DNA from: Pseudomonadota bacterium
GTDB taxonomy: Bacteria > Pseudomonadota > Gammaproteobacteria > Burkholderiales > SG8-39
Direction of reading: 5' to 3'
Assembly: GCA_018241645.1 (NCBI GenBank)
Contig: JAFEDL010000035.1
Coordinates: 1-47,797 of the forward strand
DNA length: 47,797 bases
Shown here: positions 1 to 8,577 of the stretch, piece by piece
Position numbering within the stretch: position 1 is the first letter of the stretch
How the letters are laid out: every line of letters begins with the position of its first letter
The notes under the pieces: generated by a model
Told to the model about the DNA's origin: nothing
Database searches by the model: none
The model's input: the letters and a program-made list of their open reading frames with translations, nothing else
Made by a program: the position numbers and the translations under genes

Positions 1-104
1 ACGGCAAGGCTCAGCGCAGAAGCAGCGAGGGCCGGGTAAGCGCCCGACGCCCTGAAACCTGCTCGTGTGGGCTTGCGGAGGACGATTTGGCTGGTTTTCT
101 TCAT
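1..104 (-). CDS. Start of a probable exported protein, candidate TpsA partner (partial)
   Basis: This gene is cut by the left edge, leaving 34 codons and no stop. It opens with ATG at 104-102 and reads MKKTSQIVLRKPTRAGF and onward, a basic stretch followed by a small-residue, Ala/Leu-rich segment that looks like a signal peptide. A GGGAG ribosome binding site lies about 8 bases upstream of the ATG, which supports the start. It sits 132 bases downstream of the two-partner secretion transporter on the same strand, the usual place for the secreted TpsA exoprotein. The identity as TpsA is inference from position; only the start, the RBS and the signal-like N-terminus are visible. The 132-base gap shows no other gene. 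Confidence 0.55.
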   Translation of the reverse strand, partial: MKKTSQIVLRKPTRAGFRASGAYPALAASALSLA

Positions 105-236
105 GACTGCGCTCCCAAACACTTCAGGCGGTGCATGTGCAGATGCAATATGTTTCTTAAGTATGATCTTGCGCGAGACGATAATTTCGCGACTTTTGTC
201 ACACTTGCGGGCAAGACTTTGTAATCTGGCGGATCA

Positions 237-2006
237 TCACTCGAACCACTTGATCCCCTGGAACCAGACCCGCGGCGTGCGGCGGGCGGTGTCCGCGTCA
301 GGCACGTCATTCTCGCCGCGCCAGGCCAATGAGGTCTTGAGCAGGAAATCGTTGTCCTTGCCCAGAGACACCCCGACTCCGTACCCGGATATGCCGGCGT
401 AGTTGGGCGTCACGCCGGGCAGCGGGCTCTTGCTGATTTGCACCCGGCCCGCATCGTAGAACCCTGAAAAAGTGACGTCACCGGACAGGATCTGGAACTT
501 GGGCACGATATAGCGCAACTCAGTCGTGAATAGGAATCCCTGGTCACCAATGCCCTGCCCGACCGGGTAGGCGCGCACTCCATTGGCTCCGCCCAGCGAC
601 ATCTTTTCCGCCGAAGCGAGGTTCCGGTCGGCAAACTGGCCGCTGAGTGCAAACAGCAGGTTGACGTCCTCGTTCACCCGCTGCAGTCGCCGGAAATCGA
701 AGTTGGCCTTGGAGAACTTGCCGAGCGTCTTCGCACCTGTGGCGCTCTGGTCGTTGATCGCGACAGTTGCCGGCGCGATGTCCAACGTGCCGTCGGTGTA
801 TGCCGCCGAGAAGGAGTTGAGCGCGCCGCCGAAAACGCGGTCGCGGAAATCGCCCACCAGGCCGAGCTTGACGGTGTTGATCTTGCGATCCTCGATGTTG
901 TTCAACGTGTCGATGCGATCCTTGAGCAGCTTGTTCTCGTAGGAGATCTGCCCGATCAGGTTCGCGTTGCGCGTGCGCACGAAGGGATGCAGCGCGTACA
1001 CGCTGAACACTTCGCCCTCGCCGTGCGCCTTGATGCTGGCGAAGTCGCGCTCAAGCGTGTACGCAAACGTCGCGTAGCTGACGCCGGCGCGCGTTCCACC
1101 GTAACCCACCGGCGCGGTGATTCCAGCTTGCACGAAGCTCATGCGTTCGTTTGAGAGGGAAGCACGCAGGGTCAGCTGATCGCCGAACCCGCTGAGGTTG
1201 TTCGCGTTCAGATGGACGCTGGTGCGCATCTCACCGGTGAAGCGGTTGCCGGCGTTGTCGATACTGGCGTCGCCCGAGATGATCCCGCCGCTTTCCTTGA
1301 TGTTTACACGCAGATCGGATGCGCCGATGGCCCTGGTGCTGGGGCCGATCTCCGAGCTCACCACGACGTTCGGCAGGTCGCTCAGCAGCAGCAACGGCCG
1401 CTCGAGGCCGGCCTCGGTGATGAGGTCTCCTTCCTTCAGGTGCTGGTCTAAGATGCCGCGCGCGAACTCAGGCCGCAGGCGCGATGTTGCATCGGGCTTA
1501 AGCTCGACGCTGCCGATGCGGCCTTCGAGGATCGCGATCTCGACCACCCCGTCGCGGATCTGCTGGGCGGGCAGGTAGGCCTGCGCGAGGAAGTAGCCGT
1601 TGGCGCGATAGTAAGCGCGCACCGCATTGGCTGCGTCGCTGAGGCCCTCGAAGTCGAGTTCCTTGCCGTAGGAATCCTTGAGCACGGGGAGCAGTTGCTC
1701 CTCCGTGTAGACCGTATTGCCCACGATCCGGAACTGCTTGACCGTGACCTTCAGCGAGGCCGAGCCGCGCATCGCGGGGCGGGGTTGCTCTTCACGCGGC
1801 ATCACCTCGCTGCCCGGGCGCGCGGGCGCAGGGACTACGTTGCGCTGCTGTTCGAGGATCTGGCCCGCGTCGGGCCTCAATTGCGCGAGCTGCGCGTATG
1901 CACCTGGAGCTGCAAACGCAGATGCCATGACCGCGACCAGTACCAAGTGTCGCGGCCGCAGCGATTCAAGCGGTGCCGATTGTTTTTGCTGTTTACCGCA
2001 CGTCAT
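237..2006 (-). CDS. ShlB/FhaC/HecB-family two-partner secretion transporter (TpsB)
   Basis: 589 aa outer-membrane beta-barrel of the Omp85/TpsB superfamily, which exports a large TpsA exoprotein from the periplasm. Residues 1-38 form a signal peptide ending in GAYAQ. A POTRA-type region follows at about 84-170 (VKQFRIVGNTVYTEEQL; then a second fold ending EGRIGSVEL). The rest is a barrel, with the conserved L6-loop motif appearing as GGANGVRAYPVGQG; FhaC has VRGY there. The last residues are WFE. The ATG at 2006 is preceded by a G-rich RBS. The likely cargo gene begins 132 bases downstream. Family assignment is firm; the cargo is unknown because its gene is truncated by the window. Confidence 0.9.
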   Translation of the reverse strand: MTCGKQQKQSAPLESLRPRHLVLVAVMASAFAAPGAYAQLAQLRPDAGQILEQQRNVVPAPARPGSEVMPREEQPRPAMRGSASLKVTVKQFRIVGNTVYTEEQLLPVLKDSYGKELDFEGLSDAANAVRAYYRANGYFLAQAYLPAQQIRDGVVEIAILEGRIGSVELKPDATSRLRPEFARGILDQHLKEGDLITEAGLERPLLLLSDLPNVVVSSEIGPSTRAIGASDLRVNIKESGGIISGDASIDNAGNRFTGEMRTSVHLNANNLSGFGDQLTLRASLSNERMSFVQAGITAPVGYGGTRAGVSYATFAYTLERDFASIKAHGEGEVFSVYALHPFVRTRNANLIGQISYENKLLKDRIDTLNNIEDRKINTVKLGLVGDFRDRVFGGALNSFSAAYTDGTLDIAPATVAINDQSATGAKTLGKFSKANFDFRRLQRVNEDVNLLFALSGQFADRNLASAEKMSLGGANGVRAYPVGQGIGDQGFLFTTELRYIVPKFQILSGDVTFSGFYDAGRVQISKSPLPGVTPNYAGISGYGVGVSLGKDNDFLLKTSLAWRGENDVPDADTARRTPRVWFQGIKWFE

Positions 2007-2034
2007 TTGTGCGCCCCCCGAAACCTGAGTGCAA

Positions 2035-2040
2035 ATTCTA
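2035..2040 (-). promoter_or_regulatory. Possible tpsB -10 box
   Basis: On the minus strand these bases read TAGAAT (5 of 6 to TATAAT), 28 bases before the tpsB start codon, which would give a short leader. The -35 at the expected spacing is poor, so an activator or a different promoter is possible. Confidence 0.3.
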
Positions 2041-2274
2041 ACATTGCGTCTCGGGCAGGCCTGAACTCAGCCCGCCTTCGCGACGCAGAAGATGTAACCG
2101 CCCCACCGGCTCGCTCGCCGCTGAGGTTCGAGTCAAAATTCCTTTTGATATCTTGAGGTTAAGTATTCTTCTTGATAATTGATCCGAAGAAACCGTTGTT
2201 GCAGCCGAGAGTAGCCTCAACAGACCTGAACCACAAGCGGCATTCCGATGATTGGCTCAGGCGGACAATCTGCT

Positions 2275-2292
2275 TGTTGCGTTTTAGCAACA
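2275..2292. repeat. Inverted repeat TGTTGC-N6-GCAACA upstream of ccmA
   Basis: A perfect 6+6 palindrome with a 6-base spacer (TGTTGC GTTTTA GCAACA), 158 bases upstream of ccmA and inside the tpsB/ccmA divergent region. It could be an operator for a dimeric regulator or a small hairpin. No regulator can be named from the sequence. Confidence 0.4.
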
Positions 2293-2449
2293 GGATAGAA
2301 AAGTGCAAAAAATCGTCATTAATTCACCCAGATCGCAGTATCCCGGCGGTCCGACCGTACACCTGTTTCCTGTAGAGTGCGCGTCGGTTTGGAACGCGAG
2401 TCGACCCACAAGGCCTGCCGCAGCATGAGATTCGCCCGATGAGTAGAGC

Positions 2450-3091
2450 ATGACCCCCCACCACCGCGCCACCCTGCGTGCGACGGGGCTCGACTGCGTA
2501 CGCGGCGAGCGGCGGCTGTTCGGAGGCCTCTCGTTCGAACTCGGCAACGGTGGCCTGCTGCAGGTGAGCGGTCCCAACGGGAGCGGCAAGACCAGCCTGC
2601 TGCGCATGGTGTGCGGCCTGCTGCCCCCGGCGGCCGGGACGATCGAATGGAATGGCAGCCTCATCAGGGCGCTGGCCGAGGAGTACAACGCCGGACTGGT
2701 GTACATCGGGCACCTGAACGCCGCCAAGGAGGAGCTCAACGCCCGTGAAACCCTGGGGCTGGCGGCCCGGCTGGCCGGCCTGCCAAGCGATCCCGCCGCA
2801 GTCGCAGCGGCGCTCCGGGACTTCGGCCTGTCGGGCTGTGACCGATTGCCGTGCAAAGTGCTCTCCCAAGGACAGAAGCGCCGACTTGCGCTGGCCCGCC
2901 TGAAGCTGAGCGCCTCCCGGGCCTTGTGGGTGCTTGACGAGCCGTTCGCCGCGCTCGACGCTGCGGGAATCGCCGTGATGCGCGAGGCGCTCGAGGACCA
3001 CCTCGCGCGCGGCGGGCTCGCGTTGCTTACAACTCACCAGGCGGTTCCGGTCGCGGCACCCTCCGCCCAGACCATCGAGCTGGGCGCATGA
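2450..3091 (+). CDS. ccmA: Cytochrome c maturation ABC transporter ATPase CcmA
   Basis: 213 aa cytoplasmic ATPase of the CcmAB(CD) complex, which uses ATP hydrolysis to release heme-loaded CcmE during system I cytochrome c maturation. Walker A is GPNGSGKT (residues 39-46), the ABC signature is LSQGQKRR, and Walker B plus catalytic Glu is LWVLDEPFAALD. The length is normal for CcmA. It is the first gene of the plus-strand block ccmABCD and overlaps ccmB by ATGA. The block probably supplies the multiheme cytochromes encoded at 11.3-18.5 kb. Confidence 0.96.
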   Translation: MTPHHRATLRATGLDCVRGERRLFGGLSFELGNGGLLQVSGPNGSGKTSLLRMVCGLLPPAAGTIEWNGSLIRALAEEYNAGLVYIGHLNAAKEELNARETLGLAARLAGLPSDPAAVAAALRDFGLSGCDRLPCKVLSQGQKRRLALARLKLSASRALWVLDEPFAALDAAGIAVMREALEDHLARGGLALLTTHQAVPVAAPSAQTIELGA

Positions 3092-3768
3092 GCGCATCCA
3101 CCTTCTCGGCGGTACGTTGCGTCGTGGCGCGCGACCTCCTGATCGTGATGCGCAACAAGTCCGATGCGGCGAACACTCTGATCTTCTTCGCGATCGTGGT
3201 GAGCCTCTTCCCGCTCGGCGTGGGTCCGGAGACCGCGCTGCTGCGCACCATCGCTCCGGGCGTGATGTGGGTCGCCGCCCTGCTCGCATCCATGCTCGCC
3301 CTGGCTCGCCTGTTCGCTGCCGACCACGCGGACGGCACGCTGGAGCAACTGGCGCTCGCCCCGCACCCGCTCGGCGTGCTGGTGGCCGGCAAGGTGCTCG
3401 CGCACTGGCTGGTGTCCGGCTTCCCGCTCGTGCTCGTGTCGCCGCTGCTCGGCCTGCAGTTCGGCCTCGACGGGGACGCGGTACTGGTGCTGGTCGCCTC
3501 GCTTGCGCTCGGCACTCCGGTGCTGAGCCTGCTCGGTGCCGTGGCGGCCGCGCTGACGCTGGGCCTTCGCGGCAGCGGCGTGCTCGTATCGCTGATCGCG
3601 CTCCCGCTGTGCGTCCCGGTCCTGATCTTCGGCGCGGGTGCGGTCGACGCGGTGGCGGGGGGACTCAGCGCGGCCCCGCACCTTTCGCTGCTGGGGGCCT
3701 ACCTGCTGCCCGGCGCGCTGTTCGGGCCATGGGCCACCGCCGTCGCGATTAGAATCGCGCTCGAGTAA
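3088..3768 (+). CDS. ccmB: Heme exporter membrane subunit CcmB
   Basis: 226 aa inner-membrane permease subunit partnering CcmA. It is almost wholly hydrophobic, with about six predicted transmembrane segments and the characteristic N-terminus (VVARDLLIVMRNKSDAANTL) followed by ALAPHPLGVLVAGK. It starts at the ATG overlapping the ccmA stop (ATGA) and is followed after 26 bases by ccmC. The length matches the family. Assignment is firm from sequence plus operon order. Confidence 0.95.
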   Translation: MSASTFSAVRCVVARDLLIVMRNKSDAANTLIFFAIVVSLFPLGVGPETALLRTIAPGVMWVAALLASMLALARLFAADHADGTLEQLALAPHPLGVLVAGKVLAHWLVSGFPLVLVSPLLGLQFGLDGDAVLVLVASLALGTPVLSLLGAVAAALTLGLRGSGVLVSLIALPLCVPVLIFGAGAVDAVAGGLSAAPHLSLLGAYLLPGALFGPWATAVAIRIALE

Positions 3769-3794
3769 CCGCAACCAAGCCACCCGGACCCCAC

Positions 3795-4541
3795 ATGAGC
3801 GACAGCATCCACTGGTTCAAATATTCGTCGCCCCCGGCGTTCTACCCGCTCGCCGGGATGTTCGCACCCTGGTTCTTCGCGGCGGCGGCCGTACTCGGGG
3901 TGATCGGCCTTTATCTCGGATTCTTTGTCGCGCCCACCGATGCCCAGCAGGGCGAGGCCTACCGGGTGATCTACATCCATGTCGCCGCGGCCTGGATGTC
4001 GATGTTCCTCTATTGCGTAATGGCGTTCTGGGCCGGGTTCGGGCTCGCGTTCAACACCCGCCTGTCCTCGATGATGGCCTCCGCGCTTGCGCCGACGGGC
4101 GCGTTGATGACGTTCATCGCGCTGTGGACCGGCGCGCTGTGGGGCAAACCGACCTGGGGCACCTGGTGGGTATGGGACGCGCGCCTCACCTCGGAGCTTA
4201 TCCTGCTGTTCCTGTACCTGGGCTTCATCTCGCTGCAGGCGGCCATCGATGACCCGCGCCGCGCCGACAAGGCCGGCGCCGTGCTCGCCTTGGTCGGCGT
4301 GGTGAACGTGCCGATCATCTATTTTTCGGTGCAATGGTGGAACACGCTGCACCAAGGGGCGTCGGTCAGCATGACGAAGAGCCCCAGCATGGCTGCGACC
4401 ATGCTCTGGGGTATGCTGGTAATGGCGCTGGCGTTCTGGATGTACTCGATCGGGGCCGCGCTCATGCGCGTGCGCTCGATCATCCTGGAGCGCGAGCGCC
4501 ACACCGACTGGGCGAAGGCTTTGGGCGGGGTGCAGCCATGA
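3795..4541 (+). CDS. ccmC: Heme-handling protein CcmC
   Basis: 248 aa inner-membrane protein that attaches heme to the periplasmic chaperone CcmE. It carries the tryptophan-rich WWD-type motif of the heme handling proteins (WGTWWVWDARLTSE), exposed to the periplasm, with flanking His residues (for example YIHVAAAWMSMF) as likely heme ligands. About six transmembrane helices are visible. The start at 3795 leaves 26 bases after ccmB. Its stop overlaps the ccmD start (ATGA at 4538-4541). Confidence 0.96.
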   Translation: MSDSIHWFKYSSPPAFYPLAGMFAPWFFAAAAVLGVIGLYLGFFVAPTDAQQGEAYRVIYIHVAAAWMSMFLYCVMAFWAGFGLAFNTRLSSMMASALAPTGALMTFIALWTGALWGKPTWGTWWVWDARLTSELILLFLYLGFISLQAAIDDPRRADKAGAVLALVGVVNVPIIYFSVQWWNTLHQGASVSMTKSPSMAATMLWGMLVMALAFWMYSIGAALMRVRSIILERERHTDWAKALGGVQP

Positions 4542-4702
4542 AGTGGGAGAGCCTTTCCGCGTTCATCGCCATGGGCGGCTACGGGTTTTACGTCTGGGGC
4601 TCGTACATCGTGACATTCGCCGCAATAGGTGCGGAGGTTTGGTTGCTAGTGTCGCGCCAACGAGCCGCGCTACGCGCACTCGACGAATCTCACAATTCCT
4701 AA
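4538..4702 (+). CDS. ccmD: Heme exporter accessory protein CcmD
   Basis: 54 aa single-pass membrane peptide, MKWESLSAFIAMGGYGFYVW and onward, with the typical MGGYGFYVWGSY segment and a short charged C-terminal tail. CcmD holds CcmE in the CcmABC complex. The ATG is fused to the ccmC stop as ATGA, so the two are translationally coupled. It is the last gene of the plus-strand ccm block and ends 13 bases before the convergent methyltransferase gene. ccmE does not follow here as in classical ccm operons; it is at 10.6-11.1 kb on the other strand. Confidence 0.92.
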   Translation: MKWESLSAFIAMGGYGFYVWGSYIVTFAAIGAEVWLLVSRQRAALRALDESHNS

Positions 4703-4715
4703 CAGGATTGGAGCA

Positions 4716-6263
4716 TCACGCCACCAGCAGCGCCTGTGCCGCAAATGCTTGTATCGCCGTTGCGCAATGCGCTGCGACCTCCCGTTCCAGTTCCGCTGCA
4801 TCCGAAATCGGCACTCCTTCGCGCTGGAGGACCAAGCCAGAATTCCGAACTCGGGCAATTACCGAATCCGTTAAGAACTGTAGAGTCCGGGTCCCATCCA
4901 GTAGCGGCAGTGCTATCCGCTCGATCGGTTGCAGCGCGACCATTTCGTGCCGCCCGTTGGTGACCAGCGATCGAAAGCCTGCTTGGTAGCGTGCCGTCCG
5001 GAGCGCCTCCGGTCTTTCGGAACACCGTCCCACGTAGCCCGGCGGATGCAGGTATAGCTGCATCTGCCCATACATGAACAGCCGTATCGCCGTCGTGCGC
5101 ACGCTTTGAAGGATCGCGGCCCGGTCGGAGATTCGGTATCGTTCGGCCACCTCTTCAACCACCTGCTCCGGAGTAACCGGTAACGCTGCTAGGTCCGCCA
5201 GCGTGGATAACACCGCCGTAGAGGTGAAGTCGACCGTACTGTAGTTCATGTCTTCGGGACCGCGAAAGTTCCTACCGGGGCGCTCCAAGTTGGGAGGCAC
5301 ACGACTATCCGGCACAAGCAGGCTTCGCAAATATAAGAGGTCAACTTTCGCAGGATCGATTGCCCTAGCAAGTGCACGACCCTCGCGCACGAGCAGGGTG
5401 AACCGGAAGCGGCGATTGTGAAGAAAGTCGCTGTATTGCTCTATATGCTCGGTACCCAAGGGCGCAAGGCGCTCCGCGATCAGACGCGGCTGATTCTCAA
5501 GGAACATGAAGTTGATTTGAGAGTCGCCAAGATACTGCAGTCCGAACTCATGAGCGCGTTGCATGAATTCAGAAAAATAGATGGGGTGGTTGCTGTCCTC
5601 GAGAAACTCATGGAAGACATACGAATCACGGGCGCCTGCGATTCGGGTCGCTTCAGCCCCCACGGTCTCGGTCCACGGGCTGCGGGTGCTCGCTTGGAAC
5701 TTCTGAACAAAGCTAACAAATTCCCGCGATTGCCGCACCCGGTCCACGGGGTCCGTAGTCCCACTGGTATGGTATCGCATCATGTCACGCACGCAACGTG
5801 CCAATCCCCAGCCGGGCAAGGTGTTGTAGCTCACAAGCGCAATGCCTTCTGGGCTTAGTAGGTCACGGGCGATTGCAAAAATCTTCTCCCGAACCTCCTC
5901 CGGAACCCACGAATACACGCCATGGCAAAGAATGTAGTCAAACTCGCCAATCGAACCGGGTATATCCAGTATCGACAAGGCGAGAAAGCTGATGTTGGCT
6001 AGATTCAGATCCGCAGCGTGGCGCGCTCCCTCCTCGATCTGCACCGAAGACAAATCGACGCACACGAATTCGCTGTTCGGGAATTCGGCCGCCATGGGGA
6101 TCAGATTGCCGCCACTCGCACCGCCCAATTCAAGTACTCGGCACTTTCGGGCGTCCGCACAATTCATCCCGAACATCTGACCCATCAGTTCCAAATGGGC
6201 AATGTGGGTCTGCGCGAACGAATAGCTCTCGTACGGAACGTAGTCGTAGTCGCTATGTGGCAC
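4716..6263 (-). CDS. Class I SAM methyltransferase with methyltransferase regulatory domain
   Basis: 515 aa. The N-terminus has the family signature YDYVPYESYSFAQTH, then a SAM-binding motif I (VLELGGASGGN, about 43-53) and an acidic motif II (FVCVDLS). The C-terminal half (about 215-515) fits the methyltransferase regulatory domain and winged-helix parts of the family that includes rickettsial protein lysine methyltransferases. The GTG start at 6263 has AAGGAG about 9 bases upstream. It is the last gene of the leftward ccmE-F-G-H-I transcript (36 bases after ccmI). Base composition is clearly lower in GC than its neighbours: the line at 5521-5580 counts 28/60 G+C against 44/60 at 6541-6600 in ccmI, suggesting a separate origin. 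The substrate is unknown. Confidence 0.85.
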   Translation of the reverse strand: MPHSDYDYVPYESYSFAQTHIAHLELMGQMFGMNCADARKCRVLELGGASGGNLIPMAAEFPNSEFVCVDLSSVQIEEGARHAADLNLANISFLALSILDIPGSIGEFDYILCHGVYSWVPEEVREKIFAIARDLLSPEGIALVSYNTLPGWGLARCVRDMMRYHTSGTTDPVDRVRQSREFVSFVQKFQASTRSPWTETVGAEATRIAGARDSYVFHEFLEDSNHPIYFSEFMQRAHEFGLQYLGDSQINFMFLENQPRLIAERLAPLGTEHIEQYSDFLHNRRFRFTLLVREGRALARAIDPAKVDLLYLRSLLVPDSRVPPNLERPGRNFRGPEDMNYSTVDFTSTAVLSTLADLAALPVTPEQVVEEVAERYRISDRAAILQSVRTTAIRLFMYGQMQLYLHPPGYVGRCSERPEALRTARYQAGFRSLVTNGRHEMVALQPIERIALPLLDGTRTLQFLTDSVIARVRNSGLVLQREGVPISDAAELEREVAAHCATAIQAFAAQALLVA

Positions 6264-6299
6264 TCGGCCTGTCTCCTTGGATTGACCTCCCGAAACGAT

Positions 6300-7571
6300 C
6301 TAAGGCACCACGCTGTCGATCGTGATCGCCAGCCCTTTCGCGCCGACCTTGACCGGCTGGCTCACGCCCTGCAGGTCGCCGCTCTGGGAGATCGCGTTGC
6401 CGGATTTTGAGATCCGCGCGGTCACGACGACTTCGGGAAAGCCCGAAATCTTCAGTTCCGGGCTCATGGCCAGCGCGTCGTCGAGCGTGAAGTCCGTGGG
6501 CAGGTCTGAAGCGCGCTTCCTCAGCACCGCCAGCGGGATGCGCGGCCCGTTCACGGCACGGGCGACGATGAACAGCGTGTCCTGCGCGCCCGCTTTCGCC
6601 GCCAGCCCCGTGCTCAACGTCACGCGCCCGCTCACGCTTGCCCCGGCGACGGCCTTCCCGTCTGCGGCCTTGGGCGCCGCCCCCTTGGCCTCCGCCTTGG
6701 CCAACGGCTTCGCCGCGGCACCGGGCGGCGCCTTGATGCCGCCCAGCTCGCGCGCCTCCGCGATGCCCCCCGCGATCGATCTCGCCATTTCGGAGTCCGG
6801 GGGCAGCAACGGCAGCAGCTTATCCCAGTAGGCCAGGGCGCCGGCGTAGTCCTTGCGGAAGAAGGCCTCCGAGCCGGCCATGGCGAGCGCCTTGGGATGC
6901 CCCGGATCGATCTTGAGGGCCTGCTGGATGAGCTGCATGGGCTTGCCGTCGAGTTTGCGCCCCTGGCTCACGGCCAGTGCATCCGCATAATCGGCATAGA
7001 AATCCGCGTCGTCTTTGATCGTCTCGGCGGCCCGCGCGAACGCGGCCACGGCTTCGGGCATGCGCTGCATGACGTAATACGAGCGCGCGAGCATCATCCA
7101 GCCGCGCGGATCGTCCGGGTTCTTCTCGAGCCGCGCGGCGAGCCGCGCCACCATTTCATCGACTTCCGCAGGCGAGACCTGGTGCTCCGCGGGCAGCGCT
7201 TCTGGACGCAGCCCGTCCGGCTCGCCGATCCAGAGGTACATCGACAGCGCAGCCGCCGGGATCAGCACCGCGAGCGCAAATGCAGCGATGCGCCCGCCCC
7301 GCGGCGCGGCCGGGCCGGATGAATCCTCGGCCGCGCTCTCCTCGAGCACGCGGCGCTCCAGCTCGGCCCGCGCGCTCGCGTGCTGGTCGGCGGACAGCGT
7401 CCCGCTGCCAAGGTCGGATTCGAGTTCGGCGAGCTGGGCGCGCAGGATGGCGAGGTTCGAGCGGCCGCCTTCCGCGCCCCCGGCGGCTTCGCGGCGGCGC
7501 AGGAGCGGCACGACCACCCAGAGCACGGCGAGAACCGTCATTACGGCCGCAATTACGATAAAGCCTTTCAT
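6300..7571 (-). CDS. ccmI: Cytochrome c maturation TPR protein CcmI (CycH)
   Basis: 423 aa inner-membrane chaperone that binds the C-terminus of apocytochrome c and passes it to the CcmFH heme ligase. Two N-terminal membrane segments are visible (about 3-24 and about 95-113), followed by TPR-like helices (RGWMMLARSYYVMQRMPEAV) and a C-terminal periplasmic beta-type domain ending in KGLAITIDSVVP. A Lys/Ala-rich linker separates the TPRs from the C-terminal domain. The ATG at 7571 overlaps the ccmH stop (ATGA), which sets the start. Fully in the ccmEFGHI operon. Confidence 0.92.
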   Translation of the reverse strand: MKGFIVIAAVMTVLAVLWVVVPLLRRREAAGGAEGGRSNLAILRAQLAELESDLGSGTLSADQHASARAELERRVLEESAAEDSSGPAAPRGGRIAAFALAVLIPAAALSMYLWIGEPDGLRPEALPAEHQVSPAEVDEMVARLAARLEKNPDDPRGWMMLARSYYVMQRMPEAVAAFARAAETIKDDADFYADYADALAVSQGRKLDGKPMQLIQQALKIDPGHPKALAMAGSEAFFRKDYAGALAYWDKLLPLLPPDSEMARSIAGGIAEARELGGIKAPPGAAAKPLAKAEAKGAAPKAADGKAVAGASVSGRVTLSTGLAAKAGAQDTLFIVARAVNGPRIPLAVLRKRASDLPTDFTLDDALAMSPELKISGFPEVVVTARISKSGNAISQSGDLQGVSQPVKVGAKGLAITIDSVVP

Positions 7572-8053
7572 GCCGAGTCCTTGCCGGGGCCGCCGCCCAG
7601 CAGGCTGCTGGCACGGGCATGCTCTTCGCTGGTGAGTTCGGGTGGGGCCGCGCGCTTGCCGGCCCGCGTGCGCACGTTGCGGAACAGGGCCAGCCCGCCC
7701 GCGAGCAGCAGCAGCCCGGGGCCGAACCAGAGCAGCAGCGTGGTGGCCTTCACCGGCGGCTTGTACAGGACGAAGTCGCCGTAGCGCTGCACCATGTAGG
7801 CGACGATTTCGGCGTCGGTCCTGCCCTGCGCGATCTGCTCGCGCACCTGGCGGCGCAGGTCCTGCGCGAGTTCGGCGTTGGAGTCCGCGATGGTCTGGTT
7901 CTGGCAGACCAGGCAGCGCAGGTTCTCCTCGAGCTCGATGGCACGCTTCTGCAGCACGCGATCGGCGTCCGTCGGCACCGCCTCGCCCCCCATCGAGGGC
8001 AGCGGGACGCACAGCGACGCCACCACGAGGAACACCGCAGAGATGCTCTTCAC
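7568..8053 (-). CDS. ccmH: Apocytochrome c thioreductase CcmH (CycL)
   Basis: 161 aa membrane-anchored periplasmic protein with a signal sequence (1-22), the diagnostic redox motif LRCLVCQNQ (two Cys) and a C-terminal membrane helix (about 105-125). It keeps the Cys pairs of the apocytochrome CXXCH motifs reduced and forms the heme ligase with CcmF and CcmI. It overlaps ccmG upstream and ccmI downstream by ATGA, so ccmF-G-H-I are translationally coupled. Confidence 0.96.
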   Translation of the reverse strand: MKSISAVFLVVASLCVPLPSMGGEAVPTDADRVLQKRAIELEENLRCLVCQNQTIADSNAELAQDLRRQVREQIAQGRTDAEIVAYMVQRYGDFVLYKPPVKATTLLLWFGPGLLLLAGGLALFRNVRTRAGKRAAPPELTSEEHARASSLLGGGPGKDSA

Positions 8054-8577
8054 GACTTCTGCAACTGGCGAACGAGGGGCAGGATCTTGCCTTCAAGCGC
8101 TTCGCGAGTCACGGGACCGATCTGCTTGTAGCGGATCACGCCGGTGCGGTCGATCACGAAGGTTTCCGGCACGCCGTACACTCCGTAGTCGATGCCCACG
8201 CGCCCGTCCTGGTCCATGACGCTCAGCATGTAGGGATCGCCAAACTGCTTCAGCCAGGCCTTGGCCTCCTGAGGCTTGTCCTTGTAGTTGAGCCCGATGA
8301 CGGGAACCACGCGGGCCTTGGCCAGGTCGACGAGCACCGGGTGCTCCTCGCGGCATGACACGCACCACGAAGCCCAGACGTTGAGCAGCCAGACCTGGCC
8401 GAGCATGTCTTTCTGGGTGAACTCCATCTCGGGCTGCGCCAGTTGTGCGAGCTTGAAGGCCGGCACCGGCTTGTCGACCAGCGGCGAGGGCACCTCGCGC
8501 GGGTTCAGGCGCAGGCCCACGGCGAGGAACGCCGCAAGCACGATGAAGATACCGAGCGGGAGGACGAAGCGGTTCAT
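8050..8577 (-). CDS. ccmG: Thiol:disulfide interchange protein CcmG (DsbE)
   Basis: 175 aa periplasmic thioredoxin-like protein tethered by an N-terminal membrane helix (about 5-22). The active site is WASWCVSCREEHP (CXXC), and the later YGVYGVPETFVID contains the cis-Pro and family loop. It reduces CcmH or the apocytochrome directly. Start ATG at 8577 is fused to the ccmF stop (ATGA, 8577-8574), so a longer in-frame extension upstream is not the real start. Confidence 0.96.
   Translation of the reverse strand: MNRFVLPLGIFIVLAAFLAVGLRLNPREVPSPLVDKPVPAFKLAQLAQPEMEFTQKDMLGQVWLLNVWASWCVSCREEHPVLVDLAKARVVPVIGLNYKDKPQEAKAWLKQFGDPYMLSVMDQDGRVGIDYGVYGVPETFVIDRTGVIRYKQIGPVTREALEGKILPLVRQLQKS

Larger units (their letters stand above)
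2007..2449. other. Intergenic region between divergent tpsB and ccmA
   Basis: 443 bases without a convincing gene, and AT-richer than the flanking coding DNA. It should carry the tpsB promoter (leftward) and the ccmA promoter (rightward). Visible elements are a TAGAAT -10-like hexamer for tpsB at 2035-2040 and a perfect inverted repeat at 2275-2292. Short ORFs here have no recognisable product. Confidence 0.6.

Noticed and set aside
67..402. A plus-strand 111-residue open frame at the left edge
   Set aside because: It overlaps the 3' end of tpsB antisense and has no domain or ribosome binding site; the minus-strand start at 104 is better supported.
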